NCBI RefSeq assembly: GCF_014356525.2
Contig: NC_052508.1
Coordinates: 42,635,858 to 42,699,857, forward strand
DNA length: 64,000 bases
Reading direction: 5' to 3'
Source of the DNA: Nilaparvata lugens
Taxonomy: Eukaryota; Arthropoda; Insecta; Hemiptera; Delphacidae
The translations under genes and the position numbers were made by a program. Position 1 is the stretch's first letter. Each line of letters begins with the position of its first letter. Shown piece by piece: positions 46,619 through 55,439 of this stretch. The notes under the pieces were generated by a model. The model ran no database searches. It was given only the letters and a program-made list of their open reading frames with translations, and had not been told where the DNA came from.

Positions 46619-46980
46619 ATATTGAAGGAGAATTGAGTAATTATGATTTGATTGATAGGTCGGAATTATTACAGATACGGCTAAGAGATATATATATGCT
46701 ATATGCATTACACAAAAGAAATTCTAAAAAACGAGAATGGCATTGTGAATTTAGCGAGGGAAAGCGAGGATGGCACACATTGGGTTGCATATAAAAAAGT
46801 TGGCTCCAATGTTTGGTATTTTGATCCAATTGGAAATTTACAACCGCCATACGAATTGGACAAATATTGGAAAAAAGAAATTGGAGTAAATATATATTTT
46901 ATAATGTAGAGCACATGCAACCATTAAATAGTGATTTTTGTGGTCATCTTACGTTATTGTTTCTTGCAAATCAGTTGTAA
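46615..46980 (+). pseudogene. Adenain-type cysteine protease, two frameshifts
   Basis: The ATG overlaps the PLA2 stop. The first frame carries LSNYDLIDRSELLQI. It is lost near 46715 and the next frame (to 46916) holds GIVNLARESEDGTHWVAYKK with the catalytic-type His (codon 46778-46780) and the YFDPIGNLQPP block. A second shift near 46900 leads to the last frame with SDFCGHLTLLFLANQL, whose Cys codon is 46939-46941, ending TAA 46980. The His...Cys order and the FDP motif match adenovirus-type maturation proteases of adintoviruses. The small size is normal for that family. It is broken as it stands. Confidence 0.83.
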
Positions 46981-47012
46981 ATTAAGTGTTTGTGCTGAAC
47001 ACACATTACAAG

Positions 47013-47747
47013 ATGGTTGTTATTACATTAAGATCTAACACAAGTAACCTCTACAAACATTTACAAGAAATTATAGAATTGGATAAAAATTGTGAATGGG
47101 AAATTGGATTGATTAATTTTTGTAGTTACAATAGTATTGCAAACGTTAACAAAGGAACAAATTCCAGCTTCAAATATGGTGATAGATTAATTGAGCTGGA
47201 TATGGGTGCATATGAAGTTGAGGATATTATAAAATCTTTGAAGAATTAATTGAATATTGATGAGAAGAAGAATAAACTTATTATACGTGCAAACACAAAT
47301 ACTATGAAGATTGAAATTCATTCTGATGAAGCTATTGATTTAACACGTACTGACTCGATTGGTAAGATACTTAGTTTTTATAATGTTGTTTTGCAAGCAA
47401 ATAAATGGCATTATTCCCAGCATTTGGTTAACATAACAAGCATTGGTAGTATTGTACTCGAGTGTAATTTAGCATGTGGTAGTTACTCTGACAGAAAACG
47501 AAAACATATAATCTACAAATTTTTGCCAAAGGTTCCTAGCGGTTATTTAATAAACGAAGTACCATCACCGATTATTTATGTACCTTTGAATACACATCAA
47601 ATTCAAATTATTAATGTAAAGGTAACAGACCAGAACAGATCATTTATTGATTTCCATGAAGATACAAAATTACAATTAGGTTGCACATATGTGAAAAAAA
47701 AAAGTAAACATAATGGGTTATCTTGTTTCCAATCCATGTTCAAATGA
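47013..47747 (+). pseudogene. Penton-type (single jelly-roll) minor capsid protein with one nonsense codon
   Basis: From ATG 47013 (MVVITLRSN) the reading shows CEWEIGLINFCSYNSI and YEVEDIIKSL. TAA at 47247-47249 then interrupts, and the same frame continues to 47747 (DSIGKILSFYNVVLQ, LVNITSIGSIVLECN, GYLINEVPSPIIYVPLN). The order of these blocks matches the minor capsid (penton) of adintovirus/Polinton elements. An AAAAAAAAAA run at about 47694-47703 precedes an atypical end, so the natural C-terminus may also be frameshifted. Confidence 0.82.
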
Positions 47748-47898
47748 GACGTGTACACATAATGTCATTAGAGATACGAACGTGAGAGCGTCAACACCCA
47801 AAAACAAATGTGCTTTGTTGGCTAAAAGTGCGAGAATATTAGAAAAGTTAGGTTTCATAGTTGATTGGCGGAATGTTAGGAGGAGGAGCCGCAATTAG
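47713..47898 (+). CDS. Small conserved-looking ORF between the capsid genes
   Basis: Sixty-one codons beginning MGYLVSNPCSNE, overlapping the penton tail and the start of the hexon gene in other frames. The segment KSARILEKLGFIV resembles short ORFs I associate with the penton-hexon interval in insect elements of this type, where a helix followed by LGF-plus-hydrophobic residues ends the protein. The last 11 residues may be out of frame. Function unknown; recognition is weak. Confidence 0.35.
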   Translation: MGYLVSNPCSNETCTHNVIRDTNVRASTPKNKCALLAKSARILEKLGFIVDWRNVRRRSRN

Positions 47899-49128
47899 TG
47901 AAATTCTGGACGTGGAGACAGAGATTCAGTTTTATAATGATATAACCAAATTCCAATTTCACACTCATACAGTTTATTCGGGACAAGAAATAAAAAACTC
48001 TGACGAGGCATGTATTGGCATAAATTCTTTAGATGTCTATTCTTCACCTTGCAAATCATTTATATTTATTGAGGGAACAGTTAGCTGTACAAAACCGGGA
48101 ACAGAGCCGGCTGATCCACCAGTTGCGGCAGACTATAAATTAAGCAGTAACGTAATTGACAACCTTTTTGACGAAATACGATATGAATTAGCAGGTAAGC
48201 AAATTTCTAAATCAAGATTGATTGGATTAAAGTTACACAAGGATTAAAGGACACAATTGAAGCTATACTAGTGAAGAATATGCTTGATAAAAACACATAT
48301 CACTTGGCTGGTTTTGACAGAGCAGGATATGCGCTAACAGATAATAAATTCACTTTCTGTGTACCGCTGAAATTAATCCTCCCGTTTTTTGAAGATTTTC
48401 AAAGAATAATTTTAAATTTGAAACAGGAACTCGGCTTATTGAGGTCACCGACAGACCTAAATTGTGTTGAGTCCTCAACTGGAATAAGCATTAGTGTGAA
48501 AATTACAAAACTGCAATGGAGAATGCCCTACATAACTTTAGAAGATCATGTAAGACTGAAATTTTTGAGACTGCTCGATGCTGACACTCCACTGAAATTA
48601 GGTTTCTGGCATTGAGAAATTTGTGAATTACCTAATTTGCAAAATTCACTTAACCATTCTTGGGCAGTCCGCACCACATCGATTTTTGATAGTCCAAAAT
48701 ATGTTATAATTGCATTTCAAACTGATTGTAAGAATAAAATTAAAAAATCAATATCTAATTTCGATAGCTGTGGTATTTACAATGTTAAAGTATATTTGAA
48801 CAGCAAGTATTATCCATATGAAAATCTGCTAGGTAAAAAGGAACTATTACACCGGATGTTTTTGGATTTTGCGCCCTCGTATTATAATCATTCAATCAAT
48901 AGCGAACTCAGAACAGAAATTGACTTTAAGACGTTTTGTGATTCAACACCGCTGTTTGTTGTGGATTGTTCACACCAAACAAGTCATTTGAAATCTTTGA
49001 CAGATGTTTGTATTGCAATGGAATTTAATAGTGCAGTACCTGCAAATACTTCCGCCTATTGCGTTTTAATTAGCGATCGTGTGATGGAGTACACACCTCT
49101 GACAAGCATGGTGAAAGAAGTTCAGTAA
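47873..49128 (+). pseudogene. Hexon-type (double jelly-roll) major capsid protein, one frameshift and one nonsense codon
   Basis: The first frame, from about ATG 47873, includes EILDVETEIQFYNDITKF, CKSFIFIEGTV and NLFDEIRYELAGKQI, ending at 48247. A shift at about 48245-48270 opens the second frame (NTYHLAGFDRAGYALTDNKF, LILPFFEDFQRIILN, KLQWRMPYITLEDHVRL). This hits TGA at 48613-48615, apparently a Trp codon changed to stop, then continues in frame to 49128 (YVIIAFQTDCKN, YNVKVYLNSKYYPY, FVVDCSHQ, TSAYCVLISDRVMEY). The full set of blocks is the adintovirus/Polinton major capsid. About 418 codons would remain, normal for the family. Confidence 0.86.
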
Positions 49129-49228
49129 TTTTATTGATGGAGTGCACTGCATGCAATATTATATAAGGTATGCACTCTGACAAATTTGGTTCATTATCAG
49201 TTTCACCTTTGAACAGGTAATATCTAAA

Positions 49229-50143
49229 ATGTCCTATTCTTTGTGTTCTGATATTTTGGAGAGTAAGAACAAAGTGCAAACTCAGTCTATTGGTATCCAG
49301 TGCGATCTTGATTCTGATAGTTTCTATTATGAACCAAGGTGCAGTACACCGATCCAGAAGCCACAGGAGGTGGAGGAGGAGCAGAAACAGGAGGAGGAGG
49401 AGAAAGATGGAGGATTCGATGAGCCTGCCAAACAGAAAGAAGTGGACAAGCAAGCGAGTATGAAAATTGCTACAGTTGATCTTCACTGGTTTAAACAAGA
49501 TTGTAATCAAATTATTGTGAAAGAACTTGCCATAATTGATCAGTTTAATAATTATATTGTATTCCATTTCAAATCACCATTTGCAAAGACAGAATTGAGT
49601 GTAAAATTGTATAACGTTGTAACATGGTTAGAACATCACTATCATAAAATAAAATGGGAAGATGGAGATTTAGAATACACTGACTCATTAATACGTGATT
49701 ACCTTGTAGGTTATGAAAAAATTCTCACAAAAGGAACTGAGAAAACAAAGTTTTAAAGAAGATTGCATACTTACGTTCAATGTATACCAGAGGATTTTGC
49801 AAAACCCGATTTCAGCTTTTTCACTAGTTCATGGTGTTATGCTGTGTGTAACATTCATAAAAATAGACCAGATGGACAATGTGCTTTTTTCAGTGCTCAA
49901 CATTATAATTCTTTGTTGTTTAAAAATATGTATCAAACAAATAATTTCATGTGTGAAAACAATCGAATGCAAAGTATGAAAATGACCGCGATGTACACGG
50001 ATTCGCAGAAAAGAAACTTTGCTTGTTATGGATTCTTCTACAACAGAAAAGAGATTCAGTGTGTTTATTGCATGCATGCATTGAGACTGCATAAAGCAGA
50101 TAAAATAATTGCGCGAAAATCACGACTATACCCTATGCGATGA
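49229..50143 (+). pseudogene. Nuclease-like protein with C-terminal half-BIR motif, one in-frame stop
   Basis: From ATG 49229: a short N-terminus, a Glu/Lys-rich acidic linker (QEVEEEQKQEEEEKD), then a conserved-looking domain with VDLHWFKQDC, IIVKELAIID, WLEHHYHKIKWEDGD and KGTEKTKF. TAA at 49754-49756 interrupts, but the same frame continues at once (LHTYVQCIPEDF). It then has a WCYAVCNIHKN...C cluster and a segment RNFACYGFFYNRKEIQCVYC resembling the first half of a BIR domain (hydrophobic-Gly-Phe-aromatic lead, CX2C at residues 100 and 103 of the second part) without the His/Cys half. The central domain resembles an insect mobile-element family thought to be RNase H-like; that assignment is from memory and weak. 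Confidence 0.55.
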
Positions 50144-51874
50144 TATTCTTTTATAAAGAGCAAACTAAACAGGGCTGGCAATACCTCTTGGCAGTACCAG
50201 GTAGTGCTATTCAGCAAATACTAAAGCTATCATGATGATATAAATTATGGTGCTCACCTTGGGATTGATAAGACCTTGTCGAAAATAAAATACAAGTACT
50301 ATGGTATCCATGCGCCAAGATTTATAGACATGGTTAAATCTTGCCCAACTTGTCAAATCTCCAAAACGAGCAGAGAAAAGCCAGTAGGGCTACTGCGCCC
50401 AATAGCAATCAGGATCAACCCCTAAGCACCATCTGTATTGATGCGGTAGGGCCCTTATCGCTATCGGGTGGCAGATATGAATATATTTTTGTGGCACTAG
50501 ACCGCACAACACGGTTTGCATATTGCGAACCAACCACTGTGATAGACGCTAAACATACAGCAACTTTCATTTTGAAATTTGCCTCCTTGTTTGGTCTACA
50601 CAGAACTATTCATACCGACAATGGTACAAATTTCAAAGCCGAACTTATCAAAGAGATGTGTTTATCACTTGGAGTTTCCCAAAAATTTGGATCAAGTTAC
50701 ATGCCCACAACTCAGGGAGTAACAGAATGTTATAATGTCATGCTTGTTACAATGCTCAGGTGTTATTCGAACATTAAACAAAATAACTGGCATTCCAATA
50801 TTCGTCACGTCTGTTTTTTTTTTAATTATAATATTTCAAAGCAAAGTTCTCTGGGTTATTCTCCTTTCTACCTACTCCACGGTTTCCATCCACTAAGCTC
50901 ATTAGACATAGCCTTCTGCAAGTGCAATCAAGCAAGACAGGATGCATGTCCTCAATGAGCTAGTGGCAATCAGAAAAAGTTTGCCTGAAATATGAGTAAG
51001 GTTCAGGAGAAACAAAAAAGAACCCATGACAAGAAATACAGAGACTTGAGTATCCAACAGGAACAAATGTTCTAGTGCCTACCCTCAAGCACAACCAGAC
51101 TCCTGTAAAAAATTGAATCACCCTTACCGTGGACCTTTCAAAGTCACGAAAAGATTGTCTCCTCAGAACTTCGAAATAATCAACTCGAGGCGTGGACAAC
51201 CAATACCTACTATTACTTCAGGCCCCACAACTAATTAATGACGTCATAACATGTAGATTGATTCTTCTTAGATCATTGTAGTTTCTACTAGCTTATCAAT
51301 GTAACTTCTGTTACTGTATCAATATTTTTTATTGGATGGATTACTATCTAAATTTCAGATTAAAGACTTGTATTGGTCAATTAGATTTGTATTTTATCAA
51401 ATAGAAATTTTATTGAGATAAAAACACTTTATTCCACAAATGTAATAATTTATCTATACTTTCAGCTTGATGGACATAGGCCTACTCAATTCAGTGATAG
51501 AGCTATTGATAAATTCATCTCAACCAAAAATACTTAATAATAGCCTGTATCAGAGTCGAAGGAGAGGTAAATCAAAGATAAACCAAATTTGATGTACCTA
51601 ACTCTTTTTTAGGAAAGAGGCTCCCACAAACTTGATCACAATAAATCTGTGGTACAAAGACACTCATCAGGAGACTGTTTTTCAGTTAGGTGAAACCTTT
51701 AATATTATGATGTTATGGACATTTCCAACACTTTGCATTTACTTTTCAATTCATCAGTCAAAAGTTCTCTCACACACTTTATTTACACTGTTCTTCCACA
51801 CTCTAATTACACTGCTATTTCACACTTTAATTAAATTTTCCACGCGCACTTTATTTACACTGTTCTTCTAAACT

Positions 51875-52039
51875 TCATGTAAACCGTTGTTTTGTAGAAT
51901 TGAAGTTCTTTCTTCTTATCGCTCGTATCCATTTTTGTTTCAAAGTTTCATCTTTCGAAAAAGAAAATACTGTATGGATCGAAACTTTTGGAGTCTTGTT
52001 ATAATTCCTGCAAGAATTAGGTACACAACAGTATCCCAT
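51875..52039 (-). CDS. Half THAP domain, left arm (54 codons)
   Basis: Minus-strand ATG at 52039 opens MGYCCVPNSCRNYNKTPKVS and runs to TGA at 51875-51877. It has the first Cys pair of the C2CH THAP zinc finger, the family-typical KTPKVS and SKDETLKQKWIRAIRRKNF core, and lacks the distal Cys-X2-His, which would lie in another exon now gone. THAP domains are the DNA-binding part of P-element transposases, so this ties the palindrome to that superfamily. The short protein alone could not catalyse transposition. Confidence 0.75.
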   Translation of the reverse strand: MGYCCVPNSCRNYNKTPKVSIHTVFSFSKDETLKQKWIRAIRRKNFNSTKQRFT

Positions 52040-52542
52040 AATTTAAAACCCCAAATTCATTATTACTTTTCACAAACGAATATTAGAAGAATGATAAACA
52101 AACCATATTCATTTAAATGGAAGACTGTGAAAATTGAATTTGTAATTCAAATTTTGTTGATTACCATATCAGATGTGATAACAAGCATCAGCGCTCTTAT
52201 TTCGCTTGCTTACCGCCAGTAGATCATGGATCTACATGTGATGACGTCATAGTTTATTAGAGATCAGTTGTGGGGCCTGAAGCAATACCTACTGTTACTT
52301 CAGGCCCCACAACTGATCTCTAATAAACTATGACGTCATCACATGTAGATCATCGATGATCTACTGACAGTAAGCAAGCAAAATAAGAGTGCTGATTCTT
52401 GTTATCACATCTCATATGGTAATCAACAAAATTAGAATTACAAATCAATTTTCACGGTCTTCCATTTCAATGAATATGGTTTGTTCATCATTCTTCTAAT
52501 ATTCGTTTGTGAAAAGTAATAATGAATTTTGGGTTTTAAATC

Positions 52543-52710
52543 ATGGGATACTGTTGTGTACCTAATTGTTGCGGGAGTTATAACAAGACTCCAAAAGTTT
52601 CCGTACGGTATTTTCTTTTTCGAAAGATGAAACTTTGAAACAAAAATGGATACGAGCAATAAGAAGAAAGAACTTCAATTCTACAAAACAACAGTTTACA
52701 TGAAGTGTAG
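52543..52710 (+). pseudogene. Half THAP domain, right arm (frameshifted copy)
   Basis: Plus-strand ATG 52543 opens MGYCCVPNCCGSYNKTPKVS, the mirror copy of 52039-51875. A small indel near 52605 shifts the frame so that the DETLKQKWIRAIRRKNF part is read in a different frame from the start. Comparison with the left arm identifies the lesion. Confidence 0.75.
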
Positions 52711-53631
52711 AAGAACAGTGTAAATAAAGTGTGAGTGGAACATTCAATTGGAGTGTGAAAGAACAGTGTAAATAAAATGTGATATAACAGTGTAATTAGA
52801 GTGTGGAAGAACAGTGTGAAAGAACTTTTGAACTAATAAATAAAAAAGTAAATTCAAAGTGTTGGAACTGTCCATAACATCATAATATTAAAGGTTTTAC
52901 CTAACTGAAAAACAGTCTCCTGATGGGTTTCTTTGTACCACAGATTTATTGTGATCAAGTTTGTGGGAGCCTCTTTCCTAAAAAATAGTTACTTAAAATT
53001 TGGTTTATCTTATCTTATCTTCTCTTTGGTTTATTTGAATTTTACCCCTCCTTCGACTCTGATACAGGATATTATTAAGTATTTTTGGTTGAGATGAATT
53101 TATCAATAGCTCTATCACTGAATCGAGTAGGCCTATGTCTATCAAGCTGGAAATATGGATGAATTATTGCATTTGTGGAATTAAGTGTTTTTATTTCAAT
53201 AAAATTCCTATTTATTAAAATACAAGTGTCTTTAATCTGAAATTTGAATAGTATTCCATCCAATAAAAAATCGATACAGTAATAAAAGTTACATCAATAA
53301 GCTAGTATAGACTACTACGATTTAGGAAGAATTAATCTACATGTTATGATGCCATTAATTAGTTGTGGGGCCTGAAGTAATAGTAGGTATTGCCTGAAGT
53401 GATAGTAGGTATTGGGACAACCGTTCCACGAAATTGTACATATCAACAGGTTGAAGCCCTACTATGAGAGAGACAACTTTGATAGAAATGAAGATAAAAA
53501 TAAAATTAGATCTAAATAATAATATATTGTAAATTTCGTCAACAGATAAAGAACTTTTCTACTAAGCAGTAACGGGGCGCCAACCTGCTGCAACAGATAA
53601 GCGACTACACTGCGCCTCCTTCCCAAACTGC

Positions 53632-53925
53632 AGATCGAGTAGGACTTGGATTACGAGACCAAGCCACTACAGAATCACAGATCGGCGACTACGTGAACAA
53701 TGAGTCACCAGAGAGCCGGCGATCGAGTAGCACTTGGACTACAAAACTAAGCGACTTAAAAAATCACATGGATCAGCGACTACGTGAACGACGACGAATT
53801 GCCTGAGCTGATGAACGAATAGGACTTGGACAGCGAAACCAAGCTACTCCAAACCCGAGAGACCCGTGCGATCAGCGACTATGCGAACGACGAGCCGGTG
53901 AACGAGCAGTCAACTCAACAATCAC
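53632..53925. repeat. Three-copy GC-richer tandem repeat, about 90 bp
   Basis: Units start at about 53632, 53721 and 53812 with GATCGAGTAGGACTTGGATT-like words and include ATCAGCGACTACGTGAACGA. They are degenerate (about 75-80 percent alike by eye) and much GC-richer than their surroundings. They lie between the gypsy-2 integrase stop and env, where a spliced leader or env 5' region would be. No frame stays open through all units. Confidence 0.7.
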
Positions 53926-54388
53926 ACAAGAAAATTTAGTATAAGTTTGTTTAAGTATTGATTTATTTCATTTTTTATCTTTTTTTTAAGTTTTATCTTA
54001 GCCTAAATATTGTAAGTTAATTTTATTAAGTTATATTCAATTTTTTTAAACATTTATTGGTATATTCATGATTATTGACTGGACATTTTTTTGTATGCAA
54101 GTAATAATGAGTGAATAATTATTAATATATGAATGTATTGATGAGTGATAGTGAATTTCACTATTGGAATTAGCTAGCGTATGTTACATTAGAATCTTTC
54201 CAGGTAGAAATTAATTTTTAGAAACCCAACAAATAGGACAAATTTTAAATTAGAAAAAAAAATTATGGATGTATATATGTTTCAGATTACAGTAGTGAAT
54301 CTTCAATAACGATGATAAATTAATTAATTAAATTGAATTAAAAATAAATAGTAATTTTAGATGCCAAACAAATAATCAATATAAACTT

Positions 54389-55439
54389 ATGATAAATAGC
54401 TTATTTTCAACTTTGAGAAGCCAGACCCCATCGCTCAGTCAAGTTTCCTCATACCATTTCCCTAATGTCTTTGATAATATTGTTCATGGAAACGGCAGCT
54501 GTCAAGGTGTTTTCAGGAGTTATTCTCCAACCAATCCCTCATGTACACGTTTATCAAGCTTCTGTGCCACTCAGCTACAAAATGAACTTTCCAACGGCGC
54601 AGATGACTCTACTTCAAGCAGATGAAGCCTTTCTACTGAAATGATTATACGCTGATTGCTCTATCGCAAATATTATAGAGCAATTATATAATTCAACAAA
54701 TGACATCATCAAACATGAGCACCTGGACTACACTCTCTACACCAATAAACCACAGACATTATCAACTACACAATCTAATCGTTTTACAAGGTCCATTGAT
54801 GCAATAGGAAACTTCTTGCACTTTTGCTGTGGTACTGCAACAGACGGGGAGCTTCATGGACTTGAATTCAACGAACAACACCTGACAGACCACCTCAACG
54901 TATTCAAAAGTATTGTGAAAGAGGACCACCAAGATTTAATCAAAGTGACGGCCGAATTGAACTCCTTCACCAAAGACATCTCCAACCAGTTCCACACAGC
55001 ATATCTTCAACTCCAAAACAAAATGAGTTCCAAATTAGAAGCAGATGAATCACTCTACAATCTAATAATCGGCTACACTTTCCACCTCCACTCCGACTTA
55101 TATATCCTGACTCGAATTAATTTCATCACATCAATTAAAGAGAGGTGTCAACAGAAACTACTCCCTTCAAACGTCATCAAACCTGAATTGTTGAAGAAAG
55201 ACCTCTTACAATTACAAAGGAATATGGATTCAACAAATCAACGTATAGCAGTTAACATAGAAGATTATCATCAGTTCTACCACCTATCAATAACGACATG
55301 TAAAATAACAGAGGAGGATGTGACAATCACACTGAAAGTTCCATTCATCACAAAAACATCTAACTTCACATTATTTAAATACATTCAACTCCGCTATTCT
55401 GGAAAAATCAATCATGTTGGCTACCCAGAGATGAAATGA
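54389..55439 (+). pseudogene. Envelope-like gene of gypsy-2, broken
   Basis: The upstream part is readable in fragments around 54389-54640, ending with a TGA at about 54640. The main frame follows, open from about 54643 to 55439. A basic dipeptide-type cleavage-like site precedes a hydrophobic Gly/Ala-rich segment (IDAIGNFLHFCCGTAT, about 54795-54840), then an extended helical, Gln/Asn-rich region. This layout (cleavage site, fusion-peptide-like segment, heptad region) resembles the baculovirus F-type envelope proteins of errantiviruses. No signal peptide or intact transmembrane anchor can be placed; decayed coding seems to continue to about 56.0 kb. Confidence 0.6.

Larger units (their letters stand above)
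39447..50143. mobile_element. Endogenous adintovirus/Polinton-like element, decayed
   Basis: The unit has a minus-strand protein-primed DNA polymerase B and a divergent plus-strand array: BIR protein, unknown two-exon protein, parvovirus-type PLA2, adenain-type protease, penton-type capsid, hexon-type capsid and a nuclease-like protein. Family B polymerase with adenain-like protease and two jelly-roll capsid proteins is the adintovirus/Polinton signature, and PLA2 and BIR genes are known accessory types there. No FtsK/HerA-type ATPase and no integrase of this unit is visible. The integrase at 50.2 kb belongs to a gypsy element. Terminal inverted repeats were not found; the left side is cut at LINE-A and the right side at gypsy-2. 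The lesions show it is an old genomic copy. Confidence 0.85.
51202..53414. mobile_element. Palindromic P-like DNA transposon (two head-to-head units)
   Basis: The 2213-bp insert is flanked by the 8-bp direct repeat GGACAACC (51194-51201, 53415-53422), and 8 bp is the P-superfamily duplication length. The two halves are inverted copies of about 1.05 kb with small differences. The ends carry AATACCTACTATTACTTCAG, then GCCCCACAAC. The same terminal sequence appears twice at the centre: a perfect 54-bp inverted repeat (52229-52282 against 52298-52351) around a 15-base spacer, CAATACCTACTGTTA, that is itself terminus sequence. Each half is therefore a complete short unit with its own two ends and a TGACGTCATNACATGTAGAT subterminal word. 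Each half encodes part of a THAP domain. The right edge has an extra copy of the last 22 bp. Confidence 0.85.
50154..53519 (+). pseudogene. Gypsy-2 integrase, split by a P-like element
   Basis: The N-terminal zinc site (AHLGIDKTLSKIKYKYYG, then CPTCQISK, 50230-50370) and the core (IDAVGPL, HTDNGTNFKAEL, then a TQGVTECYN catalytic-Glu region; 50341-50958) are visible. Two small frameshifts lie near 50216 and 50400. After TGA at about 50958 a degraded linker leads to YRGPFKVTKRLSPQNFEI and GQP at about 51200, where the P-like element enters. The reading resumes after it (GQPFHEIVHINRLKPYYE) and stops at TAA 53517-53519. The Gln-Pro codons occur on both sides because they lie in the target duplication. 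Confidence 0.87.

Noticed and set aside
50341..50958. Integrase adjacent to the viral unit as the adintovirus/Polinton integrase
   Set aside because: Its zinc site, core and C-terminal HINRLKPYYE ending are of gypsy type, and it is followed by env and a gypsy-style polypurine tract. The viral reading stops just before it.
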